Shown here: piece after piece, positions 1-9,833 of the stretch
Layout: every line of letters begins with the position of its first letter
Numbering within the stretch: position 1 is the stretch's first letter
Notes under the pieces: generated by a model
The model's input: only the letters and a program-made list of their open reading frames with translations
Databases searched by the model: none
Told to the model about the DNA's origin: nothing
Position numbers and translations under genes: made by a program
NCBI GenBank assembly: GCA_014763715.1
Contig: JACXUV010000004.1
Location: 1-64,000 of the forward strand
Reading direction: 5' to 3'
Length of the DNA stretch: 64,000 nt
Origin: Rhodobacterales bacterium
GTDB lineage: Bacteria > Pseudomonadota > Alphaproteobacteria > Caulobacterales > Hyphomonadaceae

Positions 1-117
1 TTTGTCGATGCGAACCTGACGGGCCTTATCGGCTGGCAGGATGCTGACTTTGAAGGCGCCTGCGCGTCACAACGCACCCTGCTGCCACGCGGCCTGCATC
101 TTCCGGAATGTCAGTAA
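1..117 (+). CDS. C-terminal end of a pentapeptide-repeat-like protein (partial)
   Basis: The window opens inside a reading frame that runs to a TAA at 115-117, leaving 38 residues. The visible residues include ANLTG and ADFEGA, the A(N/D)(L/F)xG pattern of pentapeptide-repeat right-handed helices, and the tail has two cysteines, as many such proteins do. A strong terminator follows 23 bases later, which supports a real gene end. The start, the full length and the function cannot be seen. Identification rests on a short stretch only. Confidence 0.5.
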   Translation, partial: FVDANLTGLIGWQDADFEGACASQRTLLPRGLHLPECQ

Positions 118-140
118 GACCGGGATATCATTGAACAATC

Positions 141-180
141 AAAGCCCGCCCGGAGGTCTCATCCGGGCGGGCTTTTGTTT
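141..180. terminator. Bidirectional intrinsic terminator
   Basis: A GC-rich hairpin has its left arm at 141-154, a 7-base loop, and its right arm at 162-175. It is followed on the plus strand by a T-rich run ending at 180. It ends the partial gene at 1-117. The aspS stop codon on the minus strand begins at 182, so the same hairpin can also end aspS, although its T run in that direction is weaker. Confidence 0.8.
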
Positions 181-2012
181 CAGGACTTCACCTGCGGTGC
201 GAGGCGGATGTTCAGTTCGCGCAGCTGGCGCTCATCCACCGGGCTCGGAGCGCCCATCATCAGGTCGCGTGCCTGCCCGTTCATCGGGAACAGGGTCACG
301 TCGCGGATATTCTCGGCGTCTGCCAGTAGCATCACGATCCGGTCCACACCCGGCGCAATACCACCGTGCGGAGGTGCGCCATGGCGGAAGGCATTCAGCA
401 TGCCACCAAACTCGGCTTCCACGACCTCCGGACCATAACCCGCCATCTCGAATGCCTTCAGCATCAGGTTCGGGCGGTGGTTACGAATTGCACCGGAAGA
501 CAGCTCGATGCCGTTACAGACGATGTCGTACTGGAAGGCCTTGATGTCGAGGATCTCGTCATCCGTCTTGGCCGCTTCCAGCGCTTCCATGCCGCCTTGT
601 GGCATGGAGAACGGGTTGTGGCTGAAGTCGATCTTCTTGTTGTCCTCATCCCATTCGAACATCGGGAAGTCGACGATCCAGCAGAAGCGGAACACACCCT
701 GCTCGATCAACTCCAGTTCGGCCCCGATCCTGTTGCGGGCGGCACCGGCCAGTTTGTAGGCGTCGCCTTTCTTGCCGGCGGAAAAGAACACGCCATCCCC
801 GGCGCCAAGCCCCATTTTCTCCAGAAGAGCGGCCAGATGGTCTGGCGCGAAACCTTTCAGGGCCGGGTCCTGGCTGTCCACACCACCGCCATCGGCGTCT
901 TTCAGGCGCGCATAGCCAAGGCCAGGAGCCTGCATCTCCTTCTTGGCCCATTTGTCCATGTCGTCGAAGAACTTGCGGGATTTCTCGGCAGCAGCCTTGG
1001 GCGCCGGAATTGCGATGACCTTGCCACCGCCCTTGATGATCTTGGCGAAGATCCCGAAGCCAGTCTTTTCTTCGTCCACGAAGAATTCGGTCACGTCCAC
1101 CAGCTCCAGCGGGTTGCGCAGGTCCGGCTTGTCGGAACCGTATTTGGCCATCGCTTCGGCATAAGGAATGTGCGGGAACGGCTCTGCAGGAACGGTACGT
1201 CCCTTGCCTTCCCAGTCCGCAAACTCCTCGAAAACACCTCGCATCACAGGCTCGATTGCGTTGAACACGTCGTCCTGGGTTACGAAGCTCATCTCGATAT
1301 CGAGCTGGTAGAATTCACCCGGCGAGCGGTCTGCGCGCGCATCTTCATCGCGGAAACACGGCGCGATCTGGAAATAGCGGTCGAAGCCGGAAACCATCAG
1401 GAGCTGCTTGAACTGCTGCGGCGCTTGCGGAAGCGCATAGAACTCACCGGGATGCAGGCGCGACGGCACCAGGAAGTCGCGGGCGCCTTCCGGGCTGGAG
1501 GCCGTCAGGATCGGCGTCTGATACTCGGTGAAGCCCTGCTCAAGCATGCGGCGGCGAAGGCTGGCGATAACATCGCTGCGCAGCTTCATGTTCTTGTGCA
1601 GCGTCTCACGACGCAGGTCGAGATAGCGATGCTTCAGGCGGATATCTTCAGGATAGTCCGGCTCGCCGAACACCGGCAGCGGCAGCTTTTCGGCAGCGCT
1701 TTCGATGATGAGGGACTCGGCAGGAAGCTCCACTTCCCCAGTCGGCAGTTCCGGATTTACCGCCTCGGCATCGCGCGCAATCAGCTTGCCTGTGACGGTC
1801 AGCACGCTCTCTGCGGAGGCGCGCTTCGCGTCCTCATAAAAGGGCGCATTCGGGTAGACCACGACCTGCGTCAGGCCGTAATGGTCGCGCAAATCGATAA
1901 ACAGGGCACCAGCATGCTCGCGGCGGCGGTGAAGCCAGCCGGAAAGCTTGACGGTTTCGCCAACATGGGTCTTGCGAAGCTCCCCGCAGGTGTGGGTGCG
2001 ATAGGCGTGCAT
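180..2012 (-). CDS. aspS: Aspartyl-tRNA synthetase, predicted non-discriminating (Asp/Asn)
   Basis: Cytoplasmic class II synthetase that charges tRNA with aspartate. The 610-residue product has the full bacterial layout: an N-terminal OB-fold anticodon-binding domain (about 1-110), the catalytic core with motif 2 around [10 protein letters not shown], the bacterial GAD insertion (about 290-420), and motif 3 near the end ([12 protein letters not shown]). In the OB fold, His33 in the segment HRRREHAG sits where non-discriminating enzymes have histidine and the E. coli type has leucine. Such enzymes also make Asp-tRNA(Asn), which GatCAB then amidates, and gatB, gatA and gatC lie further along this window. 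GGAG precedes the ATG at 2010-2012. The family assignment is certain; the dual specificity is inferred from one key residue. Confidence 0.97.
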   Translation of the reverse strand: MHAYRTHTCGELRKTHVGETVKLSGWLHRRREHAGALFIDLRDHYGLTQVVVYPNAPFYEDAKRASAESVLTVTGKLIARDAEAVNPELPTGEVELPAESLIIESAAEKLPLPVFGEPDYPEDIRLKHRYLDLRRETLHKNMKLRSDVIASLRRRMLEQGFTEYQTPILTASSPEGARDFLVPSRLHPGEFYALPQAPQQFKQLLMVSGFDRYFQIAPCFRDEDARADRSPGEFYQLDIEMSFVTQDDVFNAIEPVMRGVFEEFADWEGKGRTVPAEPFPHIPYAEAMAKYGSDKPDLRNPLELVDVTEFFVDEEKTGFGIFAKIIKGGGKVIAIPAPKAAAEKSRKFFDDMDKWAKKEMQAPGLGYARLKDADGGGVDSQDPALKGFAPDHLAALLEKMGLGAGDGVFFSAGKKGDAYKLAGAARNRIGAELELIEQGVFRFCWIVDFPMFEWDEDNKKIDFSHNPFSMPQGGMEALEAAKTDDEILDIKAFQYDIVCNGIELSSGAIRNHRPNLMLKAFEMAGYGPEVVEAEFGGMLNAFRHGAPPHGGIAPGVDRIVMLLADAENIRDVTLFPMNGQARDLMMGAPSPVDERQLRELNIRLAPQVKS

Positions 2013-2105
2013 CGGATCAGTCTCCGGAAAGGTCGGTCCAGTAAATGTTTACGGGAGGCATTCGCCTCTCGCATTTGTTCTGGCGATGCGATACGCAAGC
2101 CCGCG

Positions 2106-3272
2106 ATGACTGACAACACCCTGACTCCCATTACTGAGCAGTCGGCCCTCGAAGATTTCTGCGGAAAGCTGGCCGAAAGCGACTTTATCTGCGTCGACAC
2201 CGAGTTCCATCGGGAAACGACCTATTGGCCGGAACTCTGCCTTGTGCAGGCTTCTGCCCCCGGCGTGGAAGGTCTTGTCGACCCTCTTGCCGAGGATTTG
2301 GACATTGGCCCCTTCCTGAACCTCATCGCGGCCGACAATCGCGTGAAAGTGTTCCACGCAGCCCGTCAGGACATCGAAATATTCAATCGCCTGATCGGCC
2401 ACCCGCCCGGGCCAATTTTCGACACACAGGTCGCGGCTATGGCGCTCGGCTATGGCGACTCGATTTCCTACGACAATCTGGTCCAGCGCGTGCTGCGGCG
2501 ACAGATCGACAAATCCAGCCAGTTCACAGACTGGATGCGTCGGCCGCTGTCCCAGAAGCAGCTCGTTTATGCTCTTGGCGACGTCACTCACCTGCGCGAC
2601 GCCTATCTGATCATGCGGGAAAAACTGGAAACCAGCGGCCGCCTGCCATGGGTGCAGGAGGAAATGGCCGACCTGGAAGATCCGGCGAAGTACGACACCG
2701 ACCCGGCAAAGGCCTGGCAACGTCTGAAATTGCGGACCCAGAAGAAGGATTATGCGGCCCTGATCGTTGCAGTTGCAGCATGGCGGGAACAGCTCGCACA
2801 GGATCTGGACAAGCCTCGTCGGCGGATCCTGAAAGACGATGCCATTCAGGAAATCGCCAGCCAGAAACCGCGCAGCGAGAATGACTACAATCAGCTCCGC
2901 GCCGTTCCGAATGGCTTCATCCGCTCCAAGCATGGCCAGGGCCTGATAGAGGCGGTTCAGGCAGCCCTAGACAATCCCTCTGATTTTGTGCCGGATCTTG
3001 AGCCCCGCAAACAGAACGCTCAAATCCCGGCAGGCGCCCCCGAATTGCTGAAAGTGCTTCTGAAGCACGTTTCAGATGAAAACGATGTCGTCCCCCGCCT
3101 GATCGCGAATGCCGCCGATATCGATCGCATTGCCCGAGGTGAAACCTCAGAGGACATTCCGGCCATGAATGGCTGGCGATACGAGATGTTCGGCCGAAAG
3201 GCGCAAGCTCTTCTCTCCGGCAAGCTGGCTGTGTCTTTCGAGGGCGGTCAGGTTCGCCTGTTCGACGTCTGA
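2106..3272 (+). CDS. rnd: Ribonuclease D
   Basis: 3'-5' exoribonuclease that trims tRNA and other stable RNA precursors. The 388-residue length is normal. The DEDDy exonuclease residues are visible: DTE near residue 19, HAARQD, and the YALGDVTHLRDAY segment with the tyrosine and last aspartate. An HRDC domain follows (about 210-290, around ILKDDAIQEIA and RAVPNGF). The ATG at 2106 was chosen because homology begins there; the frame happens to stay open far upstream across the antisense of aspS, and that part is not coding. The gene is divergent from aspS and converges on ppx with a single base between the two stop codons. Confidence 0.93.
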   Translation: MTDNTLTPITEQSALEDFCGKLAESDFICVDTEFHRETTYWPELCLVQASAPGVEGLVDPLAEDLDIGPFLNLIAADNRVKVFHAARQDIEIFNRLIGHPPGPIFDTQVAAMALGYGDSISYDNLVQRVLRRQIDKSSQFTDWMRRPLSQKQLVYALGDVTHLRDAYLIMREKLETSGRLPWVQEEMADLEDPAKYDTDPAKAWQRLKLRTQKKDYAALIVAVAAWREQLAQDLDKPRRRILKDDAIQEIASQKPRSENDYNQLRAVPNGFIRSKHGQGLIEAVQAALDNPSDFVPDLEPRKQNAQIPAGAPELLKVLLKHVSDENDVVPRLIANAADIDRIARGETSEDIPAMNGWRYEMFGRKAQALLSGKLAVSFEGGQVRLFDV

Positions 3273-3273
3273 C

Positions 3274-4755
3274 CTAACCAATCCGGATTTCAGGCTGAAG
3301 GCGCAGCGCATTGGCCGTCTGCGCCAGGCGCCGGGACACAGTTTCGGAAATCATGGCCTGATCCGCCTTGCTGACATTGAGGCACAGTTTGTCCCCATCT
3401 CGAGAGAGTGTCGCCCGGCGAAGGATCGGCCCTGACCGTCCGGAAAAGACGGCACCGAGGCGCATTGCGCTGCCAAGCTGCTTGGCTCTCTCTGCCTGAG
3501 GCTCGGATGTCAGGCCAACATACTCGCCAGGGCGCTTGAAATCCTTCTGGTACCGACACCCCACGGAATATGCGATCATGGCACGCTCAGCATGGGTAAC
3601 CCCATGATAAGGCGCGCGCAGTGCCTGGTCGTAGGCCATCAGTGCCCGGTGATCCGGATGGAAACGGCCCGCACTATCTGCCATCATGCAGGCGGCGCGT
3701 TCAATCCGGAGGTCAGCGGCCGGGGAGCCGAACAAGTCCGCTTCCGGAGCAAATGCAGGTGCGATAAAATCATGCAGAGCCTGCCCGAAGGCGATCTGGT
3801 TGTGATCAAGACGGACAAACGCTATCACGCCATCGAGCAGAGGGTCTGAAACCGCTGCGCCCGTGAGATCGGTCAGCACGCCTTCACGTAAGCCGGCAGA
3901 GGAAACCGACATTCCCTCAAGTTTGCTGGCGGCCAGAACTTCCTCCAGCACAATGGCGGCAATCGGCATATGGCGCGCTCGCCGCTTGTCGATGGATTCT
4001 AGTGTTGAGCGTGCAGCCGCATTGTTCAGTGAGTCGATACAAAGTTTTGCTGTCCGCGCAATCTGCCCCTGGTTCATCTGGTATCCATGCAGGACCTGGA
4101 GTGCGTAATTCTCCACCTCCATGTTTATCTTGGCAAACGTCCTCCACGCACCGCCGACGGCAAAAAATCGCCCCTTCGCACGCGGCAGAACAGCGGATTT
4201 CTTCAGTTCGGAACGGACGGCCTTGCGAAGTTCTTTTGCATCATTCCCAATCTCGATCAGGGATAACGGACCGAGCATCAGGCTCTCTCCTTTCGCCTTG
4301 CCTTTCCCGATCTGCATGAACTCGAGACTGGAACCCCCAAGGTCTCCGATAATGCCCTGCGGCTCATGAAAGCTGGCTTCAACGCCAAGGGCCGACAAGC
4401 GCGCCTCATCTTCTCCAGACAGGACAGAAACTGGTCGCCCCAGCACACGGTTCGCCTTGCGGATAAAATCAGGCCCATCATCAGCAGCACGCACAGCCGC
4501 TGTCGCGACGGCCAGAAAATTACGTAAATTGAGGGCCTTCAGGATTGCCCGGTATCGCGCGAGTGCAGATAGGGCTGCCTCTTGCCCCGGACCTGACAGT
4601 TTTCCGGTCTTGGACAATCCCACCCCCAAACCGGCCATGACCTTTTCGTTGAATGTCGGCAGCATCGATGCGCCGAGCACATCGAAGATCACGAGGCGCA
4701 CGGAGTTGGAGCCGATATCAATGACGGCGGCACGGTGTGAGTTCGGGAAAGGCAT
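3274..4755 (-). CDS. ppx: Exopolyphosphatase (Ppx/GppA family)
   Basis: Hydrolyses terminal phosphates from inorganic polyphosphate and possibly pppGpp; Ppx and GppA cannot be told apart from sequence alone. The 493-residue protein starts with the actin-like phosphate-1 loop (IDIGSNSVRLVIFD), has GDLGGSSLEF as the phosphate-2 loop around residue 140, and has a C-terminal HD-like helical region with the HGVTHAERA segment. Its ATG overlaps the ppk stop codon (ATGA), so translation is probably coupled and the synthetic and degradative enzymes share a transcript. Confidence 0.92.
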   Translation of the reverse strand: MPFPNSHRAAVIDIGSNSVRLVIFDVLGASMLPTFNEKVMAGLGVGLSKTGKLSGPGQEAALSALARYRAILKALNLRNFLAVATAAVRAADDGPDFIRKANRVLGRPVSVLSGEDEARLSALGVEASFHEPQGIIGDLGGSSLEFMQIGKGKAKGESLMLGPLSLIEIGNDAKELRKAVRSELKKSAVLPRAKGRFFAVGGAWRTFAKINMEVENYALQVLHGYQMNQGQIARTAKLCIDSLNNAAARSTLESIDKRRARHMPIAAIVLEEVLAASKLEGMSVSSAGLREGVLTDLTGAAVSDPLLDGVIAFVRLDHNQIAFGQALHDFIAPAFAPEADLFGSPAADLRIERAACMMADSAGRFHPDHRALMAYDQALRAPYHGVTHAERAMIAYSVGCRYQKDFKRPGEYVGLTSEPQAERAKQLGSAMRLGAVFSGRSGPILRRATLSRDGDKLCLNVSKADQAMISETVSRRLAQTANALRLQPEIRIG

Positions 4756-6926
4756 CAGCCCTTGCTCCCTTTCGGTTGCAAGCGGGGCGGAAGGCTGACC
4801 TCGAGAGCACTGCCGCGTCCCGACAGGCTGGGATTGTTCATGAAGTATCGGTGCGCAGAGAAACCTGCCCCATCCGGGTCAGCTTTTGCCCGGACATAGG
4901 ACCCGTCTTCGTGCATCAGCCAGCTCTGCATCTCATCGTTCAGGTTTGCGACCATGATCTGGTTCAGGACTTGCCGGTGAACCGTTGGGTTCTCGATTGG
5001 CACAAGCGCCTCAACGCGTCGGTCGAGATTGCGCGGCATCCAGTCAGCCGACGAAATGAATACTTTTGCATTCGGAGACGGAAGCGCCTCACCGTTGGCG
5101 CAGCAGAGGATGCGCGAATGCTCCAGAAAACGCCCGACTATACTCTTGACACTGATATTATCGGATAAACCGGGCACACCCGGACGAAGGCAGCAAATCC
5201 CCCTGACGACAAGATCGATAGGCACACCTGCCTGGCTTGCCTTGTAGAGTGCATCAATCACATCTCCATCGACCAGAGAGTTCATTTTAGCCCATATCCC
5301 GCTGGGCTTCCCCTTCCTCGCGGCACTTGCTTCTGTCTCAATCATCTTGAGGAGGTTTGACTTCAGGTTCAGTGGCGACATTGAGATCTTTTCGAGCTCA
5401 GGCCCCACCTCCGGCGGCTCACGATAGGCTGTAACGAAGTTGAACAGCCTGTTGGCATCCCGGCCGAGCGCTGGATCAGCCGTAAACAGTGAGAGGTCGG
5501 TGTAAATCTTGGCATTTACGGGGTGATAATTGCCCGTGCCGAAATGGGTATATGTCCGAAGTTCACTGCCCTCCCGGCGCACCACCAGAGACACTTTGGC
5601 GTGCGTCTTGTACTCTATAAATCCGTACACGACCTGAACACCCGCGCGTTCGAGATCACGTGCCAGGCGAAGGTTCGCTTCCTCATCGAAACGGGCCTTG
5701 ATCTCGACCAGCGCGGTCACGTTCTTGCCATTCTCGGCCGCCTCAACCAGCGCAGCGACAATGGGGGAGTTGTTCGTGGTCCGATATAGCGTCTGCTTGA
5801 TCGCGACGACCTGCGGGTCCGATGCTGCCTGGCGGATAAATTCCACAACCACGTCGAAGCTCTCGAATGGGTGATGGACCAGGATGTCCTTCACCCGGAC
5901 AGCTGCAAAGCAATCGCCTCCCATTTCACGGATTCGCTCTGGATACCGCGGTTCATAAGGAGGGAATTTCAGGTCCGGGCGATCATCGACAATCAACTCC
6001 GACAGCTGCGCCATGCCCAGGATGCCATCATAGAGCACTACATCGGCATTCTCCGCGCCAATCTCGCGCGTAATGAATTCCCGCAAGTGCTGAGGGGCAC
6101 TGGACTGCATGCGCAGTCTGACAATTCGCCCCCGCCGGCGCTGCTTCAGCAACACTTCGAATTCACGGATGAGATCCTCTGCCTCTTCCTCGATCTCGAT
6201 ATCGCTGTCACGCACGATCCGGAAAAGGCACCGGCTCCGCTCCTTGAACCCTGGAAACAGGTCCCCGATGAATAGACCGATGACGTCTTCCAGCGGAATG
6301 AAACGCAGGACGCCCTTGTGCCGGCTTGGGAGGCGGATGAACCGCCGCACAAATGCCGGCAAGGGAACGATACCGATATGTCCCTCATCGCCATGCATGG
6401 AGACCAGGTCCAGGGCAACCGAAAAGCCGAGGTTCGGAATGAAGGGGAACGGATGGGCCGGGTCGACCGCCAGCGGCGTCAGGACCGGAAATATATGACT
6501 ACGAAAGAATTCGTCGAGATCGGTCAGGTCTTTCTTGCTGAGATCCGATGCTGAAAGCACCCGGATATTCTCGCCCTCAAGTTCATCTTTCAGCTGCCGC
6601 CAGCGAGCCTGCTGTTCGGCAATCAGTTTGAGAGACAACTCCTCGATCTGCTCCACCTGCACGACAGGCGTCAGCCCCTCCTGGCTACGCTTTGTAACAC
6701 CAGCCCGGACTTGCTCTCGCAGGCCAGCATAACGGACCATCTCGAACTCATCGAGATTGCTGGCAGAAATCGAGAGAAAGCGCAGCCGCTCAAGCAGTGG
6801 ATGGTTCGGATTGGCGGCCTCCTCAAGGACGCGCCTGTTGAATTCCAGCCATGAAAGCTCCCTGTTCAGGAAACGCTCTGGTGAAGACATCAACTGCTTC
6901 ACTGTCTTGGCGACACCCTCCGGCAT
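4755..6926 (-). CDS. ppk: Polyphosphate kinase 1
   Basis: Reversibly polymerises the gamma-phosphate of ATP into polyphosphate. The 723-residue protein has the family N terminus ([13 protein letters not shown], from about residue 18), the two phospholipase-D-like catalytic domains, the KTHAK motif holding the autophosphorylated histidine, and the second histidine in [15 protein letters not shown] lies about 6 bases before the ATG. It follows hdaA by 29 bases and is coupled to ppx by a 1-base overlap (ATGA), placing it third in a DUF2066-hdaA-ppk-ppx operon. Confidence 0.97.
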   Translation of the reverse strand: MPEGVAKTVKQLMSSPERFLNRELSWLEFNRRVLEEAANPNHPLLERLRFLSISASNLDEFEMVRYAGLREQVRAGVTKRSQEGLTPVVQVEQIEELSLKLIAEQQARWRQLKDELEGENIRVLSASDLSKKDLTDLDEFFRSHIFPVLTPLAVDPAHPFPFIPNLGFSVALDLVSMHGDEGHIGIVPLPAFVRRFIRLPSRHKGVLRFIPLEDVIGLFIGDLFPGFKERSRCLFRIVRDSDIEIEEEAEDLIREFEVLLKQRRRGRIVRLRMQSSAPQHLREFITREIGAENADVVLYDGILGMAQLSELIVDDRPDLKFPPYEPRYPERIREMGGDCFAAVRVKDILVHHPFESFDVVVEFIRQAASDPQVVAIKQTLYRTTNNSPIVAALVEAAENGKNVTALVEIKARFDEEANLRLARDLERAGVQVVYGFIEYKTHAKVSLVVRREGSELRTYTHFGTGNYHPVNAKIYTDLSLFTADPALGRDANRLFNFVTAYREPPEVGPELEKISMSPLNLKSNLLKMIETEASAARKGKPSGIWAKMNSLVDGDVIDALYKASQAGVPIDLVVRGICCLRPGVPGLSDNISVKSIVGRFLEHSRILCCANGEALPSPNAKVFISSADWMPRNLDRRVEALVPIENPTVHRQVLNQIMVANLNDEMQSWLMHEDGSYVRAKADPDGAGFSAHRYFMNNPSLSGRGSALEVSLPPRLQPKGSKG

Positions 6927-6955
6927 GGAAATCCCCTTCTGTCGGCCCCGGTCGA

Positions 6956-7681
6956 TCAGTTCGTTGGCGGCTCGTCTGGTTCAGCCAGCCCCATCGCCTC
7001 CAATACCTCTTTTGCCAGAGGAACAGAAGGCGCGCGTCCTGTTGTTGTGACACCATGACTTAGCTTTTCGGCGAAGGCCTCAATCGCTTCGTAGGTGAGG
7101 TCAAGACGAGGTGACAAATAAGCGATGACTTCAGGTTCCAGTTTCAGGAAATGGCGTGCAGCCGCTGCCTGCAGCCTGCCGATGAGCATGGGCTCATCCG
7201 GCGGGAGAACTTCCGCAATCGGCATGGAATTCAGCCGCGACTTGAGGTCGGCAGATGTCACAGGCCACTGCGATGGGCTGTTGGAAGAGGCAAGCAAAAG
7301 GCGCCCCCCTTCCTTGGCTGTCTGGTTGATGAAAGTCAGGAGCTTTTCATTCGCAGCAACCCTGTCTGTATCGTCTATAGCGACGAACTGACCGGCCAGT
7401 GCATCCAGCTGCGCAGACTTAAGCCTGGAGAAATCAGAGGCCGTAAAATAGGTGCCGCCTGTCTCATCACACCAGGCACGGAGCAGCGTGGTCAGACCGC
7501 TACGAAACGGTCCTGTGACGCAGAACACGGCTGTAGGCCACTTGGCCGGCTGACGAATGACGCTGACTGCCGCCTGATTTGACGGCGTAACCACGAGCTG
7601 CCCAAAACGCAGCGGCCCTGCCGGAAAGGCAAAACTCAACTGGTCTGGCTGTCCGGTCGGTACAAGAGGCCGCTTGCTCAC
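6956..7681 (-). CDS. hdaA: HdaA, regulatory inactivator of DnaA
   Basis: DnaA-related AAA+ protein that, with the sliding clamp, stimulates ATP hydrolysis by DnaA and so limits replication initiation. The 241-residue product carries a clamp-binding motif at its N terminus (QLSFAF, residues 14-19), then an AAA+ fold. The P-loop, GPFRSGLTT at about 57-65, has leucine where the catalytic lysine is expected; HdaA proteins are known to have degenerate P-loops. The GTG at 7679-7681 was chosen because it overlaps the stop of the upstream gene as GTGA. A longer start at 7720 would overlap that gene by 43 bases. The gene sits directly upstream of ppk. Confidence 0.85.
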   Translation of the reverse strand: MSKRPLVPTGQPDQLSFAFPAGPLRFGQLVVTPSNQAAVSVIRQPAKWPTAVFCVTGPFRSGLTTLLRAWCDETGGTYFTASDFSRLKSAQLDALAGQFVAIDDTDRVAANEKLLTFINQTAKEGGRLLLASSNSPSQWPVTSADLKSRLNSMPIAEVLPPDEPMLIGRLQAAAARHFLKLEPEVIAYLSPRLDLTYEAIEAFAEKLSHGVTTTGRAPSVPLAKEVLEAMGLAEPDEPPTN

Positions 7682-8700
7682 GGAATCCCTGCAGCAGAAA
7701 CAGCCGAGCGGAGCACCCAACCCGCTTGCGGCTCATCTCCTAGTGCCACGCCACGCTGCAGCAGATCATTCTGCAAGCGTTGCGGGTCGCCCAGGTAAGC
7801 GAAAGTCACGACAGCCCCATCACGCGCGACGGCTGTTGTACGGAAATCGGAAACGAGCGGTGAACGCGCCAATGCGCCCCGCAACGTGTTCCATTCAGCG
7901 AGTGATGTGTAACGCACGGTCGCCTTGGCCTGCGTCCGCTCTCCCCCGCGGATAATCGAGGCGCGCTTCCAGTTCTCCTCGAGAAGCCCAACCATGGCAG
8001 TGGAGGCCTCGTCCAGTGTCGGGACAGGCGAGGTGATTCCAATCGCTTCAGTACCTGCGGCCGTTACGGTCGACACGCTCACACGCCAGGCGCCATCACG
8101 CCCCATCAGCTCAGCCAGCACACCCCGGCGCGCCCGCAGGCTTCCGGCCTCGGGAGAAATGGCATTCCAATCGCTATAGGCCGAGTAACCGGCAAGGTTG
8201 GCCGTCACATATGGCGCAAGCGCCCCCGGATTGGCTGGGCCCAGCACCTCCCGCCACTCAGCTTCAAGATCGGCAGATGAGGCGAGCGGAACCATGAGGC
8301 TGAGCGGGGCCTGAGTGTCGACATAAGGCACATTCAGGCCATCAAGATGAGCCCGCACCATGCGCGGATTGTAGACGACACGAAGAGTCCCTTTGTAACG
8401 CCCGGCACCGGCCGTCTCTTCCTGGACATCAACTGCTGCAGAGAGGCGGTTGGCCAGCTCACCATCCACCGGGACACCACCTGCTGCGATACGATCTTCG
8501 GCAAGCGTAATCTTGTTGATCAGGATATGCGCGCCAGTAAGACGCGCAGCAGCCATGGCCTGCTCCCGGGCCTGAATCAGCGTCGGTGCCGTTTCGTCCA
8601 CTTCGAGATTGGGGATCGTATAGACATCCTGCGTATCCGCGGCGGCACCGAAAACAGCAAACAGTGCTGCGAGCGCAGAAGCAAGAAACATACGAATCAT
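7678..8700 (-). CDS. DUF2066 domain exported protein
   Basis: Unknown function. The product is 340 residues long. It begins with a signal peptide (MIRMFLASALAALFAVFGAAA), then the DUF2066 pattern: VDETAPTLIQAREQAMAAAR near residue 35 and VYNPRMVRAHL near 115. DUF2066 genes are commonly found next to hdaA in alphaproteobacteria, which fits here because this stop codon overlaps the hdaA start. The ATG at 8698-8700 was chosen because GAGGAGG lies about 9 bases upstream and the signal peptide begins there. The protein is probably periplasmic. Confidence 0.8.
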   Translation of the reverse strand: MIRMFLASALAALFAVFGAAADTQDVYTIPNLEVDETAPTLIQAREQAMAAARLTGAHILINKITLAEDRIAAGGVPVDGELANRLSAAVDVQEETAGAGRYKGTLRVVYNPRMVRAHLDGLNVPYVDTQAPLSLMVPLASSADLEAEWREVLGPANPGALAPYVTANLAGYSAYSDWNAISPEAGSLRARRGVLAELMGRDGAWRVSVSTVTAAGTEAIGITSPVPTLDEASTAMVGLLEENWKRASIIRGGERTQAKATVRYTSLAEWNTLRGALARSPLVSDFRTTAVARDGAVVTFAYLGDPQRLQNDLLQRGVALGDEPQAGWVLRSAVSAAGIP

Positions 8701-8726
8701 GGTCAGAGACCTCCTCGGTTGGCGAC

Positions 8727-8754
8727 CTTGTAGCAAGTCCGGCCCGGAGCTCAA
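8727..8754 (-). promoter_or_regulatory. Possible promoter of the DUF2066-hdaA-ppk-ppx operon
   Basis: Read on the minus strand, TTGAGC (8754-8749) and TACAAG (8732-8727) are separated by 16 bases, ending 26 bases before the DUF2066 ATG. It lies in the 107-base divergent gap shared with purM. Sequence match only. Confidence 0.3.
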
Positions 8755-8807
8755 ACCGCGCACGGCACTGGCAGAGTCGAATTCCCCATGCTAACGCGCG
8801 AGGCATC

Positions 8808-9833
8808 ATGAGCGACCCTTCCAAGACTTCTCTTTCTTATCGCGACGCTGGTGTCGATATTGAGGCAGGCGAACGCCTTGTCGACGCTATCGGCCCGCTG
8901 GCCAAAGCAACCCGCCGCGCTGGCGTCATGGGCGGCCTGGGCGGCTTCGGCGCCTTGTTCGACCTCAAGGCTGCCGGCTACTCGGATCCGATCCTCGTAT
9001 CAGGCACGGATGGGGTCGGCACCAAGCTGATGCTGGCTTTCGAAACCGGCATTCACAACACTGTCGGCATCGATCTTGTCGCCATGTGTGCGAACGATGT
9101 TCTCGCACAGGGCGCTGAACCCCTGTTTTTCCTGGATTATTTTGCAACCGGGAAGCTAGAGGAAGGGATCGCCGAAGCGGTTATCTCCGGTATTGCGGAA
9201 GGCTGCCACCAGTCCGGTTGCGCGCTGGTTGGCGGTGAAACCGCCGAAATGCCCGGCATGTACCCGCCCGGCCATTACGATCTCGCGGGCTTTGTTGTCG
9301 GCGCTGTGGACCGTGACAAGGTGCTTCCCCGTATGGACACCATGGTTGCCGGGGACCTACTCATCGGCATCGCCTCCTCTGGGCCGCATTCGAATGGTTA
9401 CTCCCTGATCCGCCGGATCGTGGAGCGCGAGGGGCTTTCCTACGATTCCGCCTCTCCTTTCTCGAGCCAGACGCTGGGCGAAGCGCTGCTCACGCCGACC
9501 CGGCTGTATGCAGGTGTTGCGCTGCCGCTGATCCGCAAGGGGCTGGTCAAAGGTCTCGCCCACATCACAGGTGGCGGCCTGACAGAGAACACGCCGCGTA
9601 TGTGTCCTGACCATCTGGTTCCGGTCATCGAGCGCAAGGCCTGGACGCCACCGCCCGTCTTCGAGTGGCTACAATCTGCAGGTAATGTTGCAGAAGACGA
9701 GATGCACCGTACCTTCAATATGGGCATCGGCCTGGTCTTCACCGTTGCGCCGGAAGACGCTGATACAGTCTGCGCCATCCTGCAGACAGCGGGTGAGTCC
9801 CCCGTCATTCTGGGGCGTCTTGCTGCCGCATGA
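8808..9833 (+). CDS. purM: Phosphoribosylformylglycinamidine cyclo-ligase (AIR synthase)
   Basis: Closes the imidazole ring in purine synthesis, making 5-aminoimidazole ribotide with ATP. The 341-residue length is normal. The N terminus has the family opening SYRDAGVDIEAG, GTDGVGTKL for substrate and ATP binding, and the GGETAEMPGMY loop; HITGGGLTENTPR lies in the C-terminal domain. The ATG at 8808 fits the family start, so the longer open frame upstream is not used. purN follows with a 4-base overlap (ATGA), so the two pathway genes form an operon. Confidence 0.97.
   Translation: MSDPSKTSLSYRDAGVDIEAGERLVDAIGPLAKATRRAGVMGGLGGFGALFDLKAAGYSDPILVSGTDGVGTKLMLAFETGIHNTVGIDLVAMCANDVLAQGAEPLFFLDYFATGKLEEGIAEAVISGIAEGCHQSGCALVGGETAEMPGMYPPGHYDLAGFVVGAVDRDKVLPRMDTMVAGDLLIGIASSGPHSNGYSLIRRIVEREGLSYDSASPFSSQTLGEALLTPTRLYAGVALPLIRKGLVKGLAHITGGGLTENTPRMCPDHLVPVIERKAWTPPPVFEWLQSAGNVAEDEMHRTFNMGIGLVFTVAPEDADTVCAILQTAGESPVILGRLAAA

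Noticed and set aside
366-2105. Reading frame antisense to aspS that continues in frame into rnd, giving an apparent 968-residue protein
   Set aside because: Protein similarity begins only at the rnd ATG at 2106. The upstream part is the shadow of aspS in high-GC DNA and has no family features.
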